Assembly (NCBI GenBank): GCA_038230775.1
Contig: JBBRMQ010000155.1
Coordinates: 1 to 10,293 of the forward strand
DNA length: 10,293 bases
DNA from: JBBRMQ01 sp038230775
GTDB taxonomy: Bacteria > Acidobacteriota > Thermoanaerobaculia > Gp7-AA8
Reading direction: 5' to 3'
The notes below the pieces were generated by a model that made no database searches, was not told the origin of the DNA, and worked only from the letters and a program-made list of their open reading frames with translations. Positions 1 through 6,041 of the stretch are shown piece after piece. How positions within the stretch are numbered: the stretch's first letter is position 1; every line of letters starts with the position of its first letter. A program made the position numbers and the translations under genes.

Positions 1-288
1 CCACATTTTGCCCTGGGCACCTGACATCCGTTGCTAGGCCCACAATTTGAGCTGGCCACCTGATCCGTTGCTAGGCCCACATTTTGAGCTGGGCACCTGA
101 CATCCGTTGCTAGGTCCACATCTCGAGCTGACCACTGACATCCGTTGTTAGGCCCACATTTTGCCCTAGGCACCTGACATCCGTTGCTAGGCCCACATCT
201 CGAGCTCACCACTGACATCCGTTGTTAGGCCCACATTTTGAGCTGGGCACCTGACATCCGTTGCTAGGCCCACATCTTGAGCTGACCG
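1..288. repeat. Tandem array of 37-39 bp units, two alternating unit types
   Basis: Seven full head-to-tail units can be read at 1-39, 40-76, 77-115, 116-153, 154-192, 193-230 and 231-269. An eighth breaks off around 284-290. All share a core close to GACATCCGTTGYTAGGYCCA. Two types differ in the other half: type A has CCACATTTTGAGCTGGGCACC or a GCCCTGGGC variant, and type B has a CTCGAGCTGACCA-like stretch and GTTGTTAGG in place of GTTGCTAGG. The order is A,A,A,B,A,B,A,(B), so the last part is a 77-bp A-B dimer repeat. There are no unique spacers, so this is not CRISPR. The plus strand has a stop codon in the unit and the lengths are not all multiples of three, so it is not a coding repeat. 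The array continues past the left edge or starts there, and its right end lies inside ogt. Confidence 0.93.
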
Positions 289-728
289 CCCATCTCGAGA
301 TCGAGCAATTGACGCTTTACGTTTAGACCGCCGCCGAAGCCGGTCAGCGATCCGTTCGATCCGATCACGCGATGGCAGGGGATGATGATCGGGATCGGAT
401 TGGCGCCGTTCGCTGCGCCGACGGCGCGCGTCGCGCTGGGACGGCCGATCGTGTGCGCGATCTCCGCGTAGCTGCGCGTCTCACCGTATGGAATGTCCTG
501 AAGGGCGCGCCACACGGCCAGTTGAAACGGGGTTCCTTTCGGTGCGAGCTTCACATCGAACTGTCGGCGCTGGCCCGCGAAGTACTCCGCGAGCTGGCGG
601 ATGACGCCTTCGGCCACCTTCTCCCCGCGCGCGAGGAGAAGGCCTACGAACTCGCCAAAGTGGATCTGCTCCAATCCGTCATGGCCGGCGATGATGGTGA
701 GGTTCCCAACGGGACTCGGCCAGATCAC
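264..728 (-). CDS. ogt: Methylated-DNA--protein-cysteine S-methyltransferase (O6-alkylguanine repair)
   Basis: This suicide enzyme moves the alkyl group from O6-alkylguanine (or O4-alkylthymine) in DNA to its own cysteine. The acceptor is Cys118 in a PCHRV motif (117-121). Other family marks are the GTPFQLAVWRAL helix, the IPYGETRSYAEIA segment with its tyrosine, and the recognition-helix ATRAVGAANGANP segment with the arginine that replaces the flipped base. I chose GTG at 728 over an upstream in-frame start at 776. It gives the family-typical N-terminus (MIWPSPVGNL), overlaps the alkA stop as GTGA, and has GGGAG five bases upstream. Length is 154 aa, normal for Ogt/AdaB. The protein should end near LLDLE; the last several residues (about QLKMWA) and the TAG stop are read from the first unit of the tandem array. 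Function is confident; whether the tail matters is unknown. Confidence 0.94.
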   Translation of the reverse strand: MIWPSPVGNLTIIAGHDGLEQIHFGEFVGLLLARGEKVAEGVIRQLAEYFAGQRRQFDVKLAPKGTPFQLAVWRALQDIPYGETRSYAEIAHTIGRPSATRAVGAANGANPIPIIIPCHRVIGSNGSLTGFGGGLNVKRQLLDLEMGGQLKMWA

Positions 729-1987
729 AGCGACTCCCACAGCGCGATCGCCGCGTATGCGCGCCACGGCCGCCATCGTTCGGCGCGAGCGAGAAGTTTG
801 TCAGGATCGATTCCGATCGCAGCCGCCGCTTTGCGCAGCCCGAGATCGGTGTGAGGAAACGCATCGGGCTCGCCGAGGACGCGCATGGCGATGTAGTGCG
901 CGGTCCAGGGACCGATCCCTTTCAGCGATGTCAGTCGCTCGATCGACTCTTCCAGACTCGCGCCGCGCGTCAGGATGGACGGGTCCTTCGCATACGTGCG
1001 CTCGAGTGTCCGAATCGCTTCGATGCGCGCCTTCGGCATCCCGCTCCACTGGGAAGTCGGAAAACAGCGATGCATGATCGTGGTTGCGCCGCGGACGCTG
1101 ACCTGCTGCCCGACGATGCCGCGGATCGCGACTTCGAGCGGATTCCATGCTCCGGGGACGCGTGGTCCCGGACGCGCCGCGAGCAGCGGACGCAGCGCTT
1201 TGTCCTGGCGAAGATGCTCGTCGATCGAAGCGGGATCGGCGGTCAGGTCGAACGTTCGTCGCGCGCGCCCGACGAGGTCGTGGATGTCGCGCACCATCGA
1301 TGCCGGCACGGTCATGCGCAGCGCGCCGTTCTTGTCCGGCTCGATCAGTGGCGGCAGTTGCTCGCGATCGCGGAGAAACGATGCGATGGCGTCCCATCGA
1401 AACGGTGGACGATAGGGGAGTCGGATGCTGATCGCCGGCGCGGACTCGCTCTTGCCGCGCAGCTCGGATGGCGTGCAGTGGTACGCCTTGCGGATCGCGT
1501 CGTTGAAACGGCGCACCGACTCGAAGCCTGCGCCGAACGCGACATCCGAGATCGGCAGCGCCGTGTCGCGAAGAAGCGTGCGCGCGAGATGCAGCCGTCG
1601 CGTCTGCAGAATCGCGATCGGTGAGGCGCCGAGGTGTTCGTCGAAGAGACGCCGGAGATGGCGGTCGGTAACGCCGAGACGCGTGGCGAGATCATCGAGC
1701 GTGCGGGTTTCGTCGATGATCCGCAGCGCGCGCGCAACGGTGGCGGATGTGCCGCTCCACGCCGGGGTTCCCGGCGACGTCTCCGGCCTGCACCGCTTGC
1801 ACGGGCGGAATCCCGCCCCCTCCGCCGCCGCCGCGGTGGGGTAGTAGCGGACGTTCTCGCGATGCGGCGTTCGCGCGGGGCAGATCGGGCGGCAGTAGAT
1901 GCCGGTCGTCTTCACCGCGATGAAGAATCGCCCGTCGAAACGAGGATCGCGGCTCCGGGAAGCGGCGTAGCAGAGATCGGGTGACAT
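725..1987 (-). CDS. alkA: Ada N-terminal / AraC / AlkA fusion: methylation sensor-regulator and 3-methyladenine DNA glycosylase
   Basis: A 420-aa three-part protein. Residues 1-75 are an Ada zinc domain with Cys32, Cys36, Cys63 and Cys66 in a GIYCRPIC...RPCKRC pattern. By analogy with E. coli Ada Cys38, Cys32 would accept a methyl from DNA phosphotriesters. Residues about 84-177 are an AraC-type double helix-turn-helix. Residues about 187-275 match the AlkA N-terminal domain, and about 280-420 the HhH-GPD glycosylase fold, with the hairpin LKGIGPWTAHY (about 355-365) and catalytic Asp381 in HTDLGLRKA. It excises alkylated bases such as 3-methyladenine. ATG at 1987 is chosen because it gives the usual MxxD..CY..SRSRDPRFDGRFF start; a GTG at 2041 would add 18 unrelated residues. 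It lies upstream of ogt in an operon, the arrangement known from Mycobacterium tuberculosis (Rv1317c-Rv1316c). It probably regulates its own operon in its methylated state, which is inferred from Ada. Confidence 0.94.
   Translation of the reverse strand: MSPDLCYAASRSRDPRFDGRFFIAVKTTGIYCRPICPARTPHRENVRYYPTAAAAEGAGFRPCKRCRPETSPGTPAWSGTSATVARALRIIDETRTLDDLATRLGVTDRHLRRLFDEHLGASPIAILQTRRLHLARTLLRDTALPISDVAFGAGFESVRRFNDAIRKAYHCTPSELRGKSESAPAISIRLPYRPPFRWDAIASFLRDREQLPPLIEPDKNGALRMTVPASMVRDIHDLVGRARRTFDLTADPASIDEHLRQDKALRPLLAARPGPRVPGAWNPLEVAIRGIVGQQVSVRGATTIMHRCFPTSQWSGMPKARIEAIRTLERTYAKDPSILTRGASLEESIERLTSLKGIGPWTAHYIAMRVLGEPDAFPHTDLGLRKAAAAIGIDPDKLLARAERWRPWRAYAAIALWESL
734..738 (-). promoter_or_regulatory. 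Ribosome binding site that fixes the ogt start
   Basis: GGGAG on the minus strand lies five bases before the GTG at 728. It falls inside the last codons of alkA. Together with the GTGA overlap (GTG start at 728-726, TGA stop at 727-725) it points to translational coupling of the two repair genes. Confidence 0.75.
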
Positions 1988-2043
1988 GCCGATATTGTGG
2001 GGCTGATCGCCGAGAAGCGTTAGCCACTTTCGGACGTCCACGT

Positions 2044-2049
2044 TAAGAT
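2044..2049 (+). promoter_or_regulatory. Possible -10 box for the cysteine-rich protein gene
   Basis: TAAGAT (4 of 6 to TATAAT) ends six bases before the ATG at 2056. No Shine-Dalgarno sequence lies before that ATG, and only a poor -35 (TTAGCC, 2020-2025, 18-bp spacer) is visible. If used, transcription would start at about the A of the ATG, giving a leaderless mRNA. This is weak on its own; see the pattern across the window. Confidence 0.35.
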
Positions 2050-2055
2050 TCGTGG

Positions 2056-2571
2056 ATGACGATCAAGAGACTTGCCCGGGTGCTCGCCGTTTGTCTGATC
2101 TCCACCGCTGCTTTTGCGCAAACGATGGCAGTTCCCCAGAAACGCGCGGTTGCCGTGCAGAGCATCGCGTCGGCGGAGCTGCAGGAAATCCTGTTTCGCT
2201 CCTTCCACATGGCGTGCACCGGCACCGACTTCGCGAGCTTTCACTTCGTCACGTCCAAAGAGACTTACAACGTGGTCTACGCGTGTTTCCCGTACACGTG
2301 CGCTGCCGATGCGAAGACGTGCCGCGTCGGCTGTTCCGCGAGCTCGGAATGTTCCGCCGGAACGATGTGCGACAAGGGCCACTGCGTGATTCCGGTTCCG
2401 CACTGCAGCGAGGACGGACTGACGTCCGTGAGTCCGATGGGCGTCGACAAGTGCTCACCGTACTCCTGCAATCGTGCGTCGGGGACGTGTCAGCGCGACT
2501 GCCGGACGACCGAGGATTGCGCGTCCGGGTTCGTGTGCGACATCACGCCGCGGCTCTGCGTGCATCCGTGA
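2056..2571 (+). CDS. Secreted cysteine-rich protein with two eight-cysteine modules
   Basis: No specific function is recognised. The 171-aa product has a signal peptide (basic start, hydrophobic about 8-19, AFA|Q cleavage after residue 21). The mature part carries 16 cysteines in two matching blocks: 54, 77, 82, 89, 93, 99, 105, 110 and 117, 133, 138, 145, 149, 155, 161, 168. In both the order is C-x(15-22)-C-x4-C-x6-C-x3-C-x5-C-x5-C-x(4-6)-C, with PY between the second and third cysteine. This is an internal duplication and closely resembles short disulfide modules common in secreted Myxococcota proteins (CxPYxC...TCxxxC...C..G..C). Even cysteine number and export suggest eight disulfides formed outside the cytoplasm. 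It is divergent from alkA with 68 bp between starts, and its 3' end overlaps the convergent membrane-protein gene by 29 bp. It could be an adhesin or inhibitor-like binding domain, but nothing proves this. Confidence 0.82.
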   Translation: MTIKRLARVLAVCLISTAAFAQTMAVPQKRAVAVQSIASAELQEILFRSFHMACTGTDFASFHFVTSKETYNVVYACFPYTCAADAKTCRVGCSASSECSAGTMCDKGHCVIPVPHCSEDGLTSVSPMGVDKCSPYSCNRASGTCQRDCRTTEDCASGFVCDITPRLCVHP

Positions 2572-3235
2572 CGGTTTCCAGCATCGGCACGACACGCCGC
2601 ATGCAGATCGCGACGGTGATCAGGTCGAGAAGAATATAGAGGATGCCGACGCCGCTCGGCGGATTCGCCGATTGCAGGCCGACGCCCGGCACGATCGCGG
2701 CCCAGCGCCAGTTGCCGATCCACGTTCCCAGCCATTCCAGAAAAATCGTGTAGGTGAAACACGCCGACAGCAGAAGCTGATTGCGCGAACGGATCAGCAG
2801 AACCGCCGCGCCGACCCACCAGACAAATCCCCACTGATCGCGAAGGAAAGCGAGGCCGAAGATCGCGATGATCGTGCCCGCGGTCAGCACGCCGATCGTG
2901 ATGCCGCGGGCGCGGCGCTGCAGCATCGGTTGCCGTGCGCTCTCCGCCGCCAGCGCGTAGAAGACGCCGTGACCGACCGGCACGTAGAGCGGGATCAGCG
3001 CGTTGTGGTAGGTGTACAGACCCCAGCCGAGGGAGAGGACGATCTCGCCGGTGGTGGCGACGGCGATGGCGACGAGGATCTGCTGCATGTCGGATCGCGG
3101 AGCGAACAGGGCCAGAAATGTCGCGGTGGTCAGACCGAGGGCGAGCTGAGGGATGAGGCCGCGCGTATCCGCGATCAGAAGCACAGGGATGTAAAGCGTG
3201 GCCGCAGAGAGGAAAAGGATGAAGCGACGTTCCAT
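2543..3235 (-). CDS. Polytopic membrane protein, family not recognised
   Basis: A 230-aa protein that is mostly hydrophobic, with about eight likely membrane segments by eye: 4-22, 27-45, 52-70, 79-97, 111-130, 135-149, 153-173 and 194-211. Possible signature stretches are YVPVGHG (84-90), EWLGTWIGNWRW (167-178) and NPPSGVGILY (191-200). Polar residues within or beside membrane segments include Glu64, His89, Glu167, Asn175 and Asp204, which could line a substrate site. I do not recognise the family and give no function. The frame stays open to 3460, but those 75 extra residues are read through the REP-like palindromes and are rich in Arg, Gly, Ser and Pro, so the ATG at 3235 (start MERRFILFL) is preferred. 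It is divergent from uup and overlaps the end of the cysteine-rich gene tail to tail. No Shine-Dalgarno is seen before the ATG. Confidence 0.8.
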   Translation of the reverse strand: MERRFILFLSAATLYIPVLLIADTRGLIPQLALGLTTATFLALFAPRSDMQQILVAIAVATTGEIVLSLGWGLYTYHNALIPLYVPVGHGVFYALAAESARQPMLQRRARGITIGVLTAGTIIAIFGLAFLRDQWGFVWWVGAAVLLIRSRNQLLLSACFTYTIFLEWLGTWIGNWRWAAIVPGVGLQSANPPSGVGILYILLDLITVAICMRRVVPMLETVTDARRAAA

Positions 3236-3245
3236 GGGATGGGCT

Positions 3246-3251
3246 ATTGTC
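3246..3251 (-). promoter_or_regulatory. Possible -10 box for the membrane-protein gene
   Basis: On the minus strand GACAAT (4 of 6 to TATAAT) ends ten bases before the ATG at 3235. It sits between the gene and the REP-like element. No recognisable -35 is visible, because that position falls in the palindrome. Low confidence alone. Confidence 0.3.
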
Positions 3252-3259
3252 GCCGATTT

Positions 3260-3308
3260 CCCCTCATCCGCCCTTCGGGCACCTTCTCCCCGCACGCGGG
3301 GAGAAGGG
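3260..3308 (+). repeat. REP-like palindromic element, left copy
   Basis: It holds a small hairpin, GCCC-TTC-GGGC at 3270-3280. A strong one follows, with perfect 12-bp arms CCTTCTCCCCGC and GCGGGGAGAAGG at 3282-3293 and 3296-3307 around a 2-base centre. The order (CCCTCATCCG, small hairpin, large hairpin) matches the extragenic palindromes seen in many GC-rich proteobacterial and related genomes. It is in inverted orientation to the copy at 3365-3415. Confidence 0.85.
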
Positions 3309-3364
3309 CTACGCTCGTGTGTTGCCCTCGCCCAGGTGTTAGGCGCGAGGCATGTTCCTACGTT

Positions 3365-3415
3365 GCCCTCGCCCCGCGTGAGCGGGGAGAGGGTGGCCGA
3401 AGGCCGGGTGAGGGG
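3365..3415 (-). repeat. REP-like palindromic element, right copy (inverted)
   Basis: The same layout as the left copy read on the opposite strand: hairpin CCCCGC-GTGA-GCGGGG at 3372-3387 and small hairpin GGCC-GAA-GGCC at 3395-3405, ending in GGGTGAGGGG. With the left copy it forms a pair like a BIME. Between them (3309-3364) a 13-base string, GTTGCCCTCGCCC, occurs at 3321-3333 and again at 3362-3374. The pair fills most of the divergent intergenic region, so it may affect supercoiling or insulate the two promoters. Confidence 0.85.
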
Positions 3416-3432
3416 ACGCGCGCCGTTCGCGA

Positions 3433-3438
3433 TATAAC
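3433..3438 (+). promoter_or_regulatory. Possible -10 box for uup
   Basis: TATAAC (5 of 6 to TATAAT) is one of the few AT-rich spots in a very GC-rich stretch. It ends 12 bases before the uup ATG at 3451. No matching -35 is seen; that place lies at the edge of the REP-like element. A start site about 7 bases downstream would leave a leader of only about 5 nt. Confidence 0.45.
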
Positions 3439-3450
3439 GCGCCTTCGAAC

Positions 3451-5199
3451 ATGCCGCCATTGATCTCTGTTGAATCGCTGACGAAGTCCTACACTTCGCG
3501 TCCTCTCTTCGAGAATCTCTCGTTCACGATTGCGGACGGAGATCACGTCGGACTGGTCGGCCCGAACGGCTCCGGGAAGACGACGCTGCTCAAGATTCTG
3601 GCCGGTGCCGAGGAGCCCGATTCCGGCAATCGCGCGGTGCGAAAAGGTCTACGGATCGGGTACGTGCCGCAGGACGCGGTGTTCGCGCCCGGCAAGACGG
3701 TCGAGGAAGTGGTGTTCGAAGTCGTCGGCGATCACGAGCACGCGTCGATCGTTCCCATCGCGTTAGGCAAAGCGGGCTTCACCGACCGCGCGCTCATGAC
3801 CGACACGCTCTCGGGCGGATGGCGCAAGCGCCTGGCCATCGCGCGCGAGCTCGCGCGAGAGCCGGACGTGCTGCTCCTCGACGAGCCGACGAATCATCTC
3901 GACGTCGACGGCATCCTCTGGCTGGAAGCGCTTCTGAAGACGGAGCCGGAGGCGTTCGTGGTCGTCAGCCACGATCGATATTTTCTGGAGAACATCTCGA
4001 AGCGGATGCTGGAGCTCAATCGCTCGTACGCGAACGGACTGCTGCAGACCGATGGCTCGTACAGCGAGTTCCTCCAGAAGCGCGACGACCTGTTGCGCAA
4101 CGAGGCGGCGTATCAGGACACACTCGCCAATCTCGTGCGTCGCGAGATGGAGTGGCTGCGCCGCGGACCGAAAGCGCGCACCACGAAAGCGAAGGCGCGC
4201 ATCACTTCGGCCGGAAAACTCATCGACGAGCTCCAGGAAGGGCGCGAGCGTGCGCGCACGTCGACCGCACGAATCGATTTCAACGCGTCGGAGCGGAAAA
4301 CGAAGCGGTTGTGGATCGGCAAGGAGCTGCGCAAGCGCGAGCTGTTCCGCGACCTCGACATCCTCCTCACCCCCGGCGCGCGCCTCGGCGTCCTCGGGCC
4401 CAATGGCGCGGGGAAGACGACGCTGCTGCGGGTGATCATCGGCGAGATTCCACCGGATGCCGGCGAGATCACGAAGGCGGATCAGTTGCGCGTCGTGTAC
4501 TTCGAACAGAACCGCGAGAGTCTCGATCCGAACCTGACATTGAAGCGGGCGCTGGCGCCGGAGGGCGATTCGGTGCTGTATCGCGATCGATCGATCCATG
4601 TCGCGTCGTGGGCGAAACGATTTCTGTTCCGGCCGGAGCAGCTCGAGACATCGGTGTCGAAGTTGTCGGGCGGCGAGAAGGCGCGCATCGTTCTCGCGCG
4701 GTTGATGCTGCAGCCGGCGGATCTCCTGGTCATGGACGAGCCGACGAACGATCTGGACATCCCGACGCTCGACGTGCTGGAGGAATCGCTGCTCGAATTT
4801 CCTGGAGCGCTCGTTCTGGTGACGCACGACCGGTACATGATCGATCGAGTGTCGACGCAGATCCTCGCGCTGGATGGAAAAGGCGGCGCTGAGTATTTCG
4901 CCGACTACACGCAGTGGGAGGCGGAGCGCAAGGTGGAAGACACGCGCACGCGTCCCGCCGGCGAGAAGCGGAGCAAGGCGAAGAAGCTCGGCTATCTCGA
5001 ACAGCGCGAACTGGAGTCGATGGAAGCGCGTGTGCTCGAGGCGGAACGTCGATTGGAGGCAGCGCGCAACGCAACCGAGGATCCGAAGGTGGCGACGGAT
5101 GCGGCGGCGCTGCAGGTGAGATTCGCGGAGCTGGAGTCGGCGCAAGACGCGGTGGACGCCCTGTACGCGCGCTGGACGGAGCTCGAGGCGAAGAAGTGA
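3451..5199 (+). CDS. uup: ABC-F family ATPase, Uup type
   Basis: A 582-aa cytosolic protein with two ABC ATPase domains and no membrane part. Domain 1 has Walker A GPNGSGKTT (37-45), Q-loop Gln74, signature LSGGW (120-124), Walker B with Asp144 and Glu145, and His174. A charged helical linker runs from about 195 to 285. Domain 2 has Walker A GPNGAGKTT (317-325), signature LSGGE (405-409), Walker B with Asp429 and Glu430, and His459. The charged C-terminal coiled coil (about 505-582, starting KAKKLGYLEQRE) matches the C-terminal domain of E. coli Uup, which binds nucleic acid. ABC-F proteins act on the ribosome. Uup is linked to translation, ribosome assembly and suppression of transposon precise excision. 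All catalytic motifs are intact, so it should be active. Antibiotic-resistance ABC-F proteins are a less likely alternative given the coiled coil. The ATG at 3451 has no evident Shine-Dalgarno. Confidence 0.93.
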   Translation: MPPLISVESLTKSYTSRPLFENLSFTIADGDHVGLVGPNGSGKTTLLKILAGAEEPDSGNRAVRKGLRIGYVPQDAVFAPGKTVEEVVFEVVGDHEHASIVPIALGKAGFTDRALMTDTLSGGWRKRLAIARELAREPDVLLLDEPTNHLDVDGILWLEALLKTEPEAFVVVSHDRYFLENISKRMLELNRSYANGLLQTDGSYSEFLQKRDDLLRNEAAYQDTLANLVRREMEWLRRGPKARTTKAKARITSAGKLIDELQEGRERARTSTARIDFNASERKTKRLWIGKELRKRELFRDLDILLTPGARLGVLGPNGAGKTTLLRVIIGEIPPDAGEITKADQLRVVYFEQNRESLDPNLTLKRALAPEGDSVLYRDRSIHVASWAKRFLFRPEQLETSVSKLSGGEKARIVLARLMLQPADLLVMDEPTNDLDIPTLDVLEESLLEFPGALVLVTHDRYMIDRVSTQILALDGKGGAEYFADYTQWEAERKVEDTRTRPAGEKRSKAKKLGYLEQRELESMEARVLEAERRLEAARNATEDPKVATDAAALQVRFAELESAQDAVDALYARWTELEAKK

Positions 5200-5212
5200 G
5201 TGTGTCTCCGCG

Positions 5213-5242
5213 CTGACAATTCAGTACTTGCGGTGCCATAAT
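5213..5242 (+). promoter_or_regulatory. Sigma-70-like promoter for the SH3-domain protein gene
   Basis: A -35 CTGACA (5213-5218, 5 of 6) and a -10 CATAAT (5237-5242, 5 of 6) are separated by 18 bp, in the 53-bp gap after uup. The -10 ends ten bases before the ATG at 5253, so transcription would start about 3-4 bases before it and leave no room for a Shine-Dalgarno. This is the best-formed promoter in the window. Confidence 0.6.
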
Positions 5243-5252
5243 TGCTCTTGTA

Positions 5253-5873
5253 ATGAGGAAAGCCGTTTTTCTCACGTTGCTGTTTTCGTGTTCCACGCTC
5301 GTGCCGCCAATGCCCTCGGCGTCGCCGGTCGCGGGTCCGAAGCTTCCTCGAATCCAGGGAGAGAAGCTGCCGCAGCTACTGGAGTCATCTCTCCTTCAAA
5401 TGGTGGACGCCGTGGGCTGCGAGAATGAATTCATGCTCATGGGACGCACCGACCCGGACGTCAACGGCAGAGGCATCATGGAGTTCCGTCGCAAATGGCG
5501 TCGAGAGCCGCACTGGCAGGAGTTGTACGACATTCTCAACTTCGGTGGCGACTTCGAGCCGGGCAGCAACAGGACGAAATACTGGGTGCCGCGCGTTTAC
5601 GTTGCCTGGCCGGAGGCGTTCGACGCCGATTCCTTCGTGTGTGCGATTGGCCGCGTTGCCATGCGCGAGTCGGCGGATCCGCATTCGAAGGTCATCGCCG
5701 TCCTCAACTGGGACATCCTCAAACGGCTCGGCGAGCCCGGACATGTGCGCACGGCCGACGGCCGCGTGGGTTGGGTCGAGCCACGATCACTCCACGGCAA
5801 GTACGACTATCGCGCTGCGTTCGTGGAGCGTGGCGGGTCATGGAAGATGATCGAGTTCGTGACGGGCCGTTGA
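5253..5873 (+). CDS. Exported SH3-domain protein, probable lipoprotein
   Basis: A 206-aa protein of unknown role. The N-terminus is a short signal peptide with a possible lipobox, LFSC (Cys13). Phe at -2 is unusual, so a plain signal peptide cut further along is an alternative. Residues about 129-181 read as a bacterial SH3 (SH3_3) domain, with RVAMRESADPHSKVIAVL near its start and the typical DGRVGWVEPRSL ending. The last 25 residues (YDYRAAF...GSWKM..FVTG) are a C-terminal strand motif that I recall from other small bacterial SH3-type proteins. The middle (50-125) has no recognised domain and contains two cysteines (56 and 130) that could pair. Such domains often bind cell wall, but the ligand here is unknown. 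It follows uup by 53 bp with its own promoter, and its TGA stop lies at the edge of the 169-bp palindrome. Confidence 0.8.
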   Translation: MRKAVFLTLLFSCSTLVPPMPSASPVAGPKLPRIQGEKLPQLLESSLLQMVDAVGCENEFMLMGRTDPDVNGRGIMEFRRKWRREPHWQELYDILNFGGDFEPGSNRTKYWVPRVYVAWPEAFDADSFVCAIGRVAMRESADPHSKVIAVLNWDILKRLGEPGHVRTADGRVGWVEPRSLHGKYDYRAAFVERGGSWKMIEFVTGR

Positions 5874-6041
5874 CTAGTGGAGTGTATTGGTTGAATCGGT
5901 ACCACCTGGCTTGGTCTCGACGCCGTGAGCGTCGTTGCGCCTCCTCAGCGTAGTCACCGCTACGCCTCCGTCGGCGCGCCTAGCTCACGTCGCCGATCCC
6001 TGCGCCATCTGGTACCAATTCAACCAATACACTCCACTAGT
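5873..6041. mobile_element. 169-bp palindromic element, probable MITE
   Basis: The outer arms are 38 bp each, 5873-5910 and 6004-6041, with only three mismatches. They run inward from ACTAGT through GGAGTGTATTGGTTGAAT and a GGTACCA. The inner parts are also partly complementary, including a block around CGTGAGC (about 5925-5931 and 5983-5989). The centre is GCGTAG-TCACCG-CTACGC (5948-5965). Both sets of arms share one centre at about 5957, so the whole element folds as one stem-loop. There is no ORF inside. TA within CTAG flanks both ends, fitting IS630/Tc1-type insertion at CTAG, or a 4-bp CTAG duplication. It lies between the stops of two convergent genes and may end transcription from both sides. 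Confidence 0.85.

Noticed and set aside
1..288. CRISPR array
   Set aside because: Units are contiguous and vary only by type; no unique spacers and no cas genes in the window.
264..776. ogt started at 776
   Set aside because: It would overlap alkA by 52 bp and add 16 non-family residues. GTG at 728 has a good ribosome binding site and the typical N-terminus.
851..1624. Plus-strand open frame inside the alkA fusion gene
   Set aside because: Antisense shadow with no start signal and no family resemblance.
725..2041. alkA fusion started at the GTG at 2041
   Set aside because: The added 18 residues are unlike Ada N-termini and would leave only 14 bp to the divergent gene start.
2052..2639. Alternative plus frame over the cysteine-rich gene
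   Set aside because: Arg-rich shadow. The 2056 frame has a signal peptide and ordered cysteine modules.
2543..3460. Membrane protein started at 3460 with 75 extra N-terminal residues
   Set aside because: The extra residues are a translation of the REP-like palindromes and have no membrane or family character. The ATG at 3235 gives a clean membrane-protein start.
3763..5145. Long minus-strand open frame opposite uup
   Set aside because: Arg/Leu-rich antisense shadow of the ABC-F gene, caused by GC-rich codon bias; no recognisable domain.
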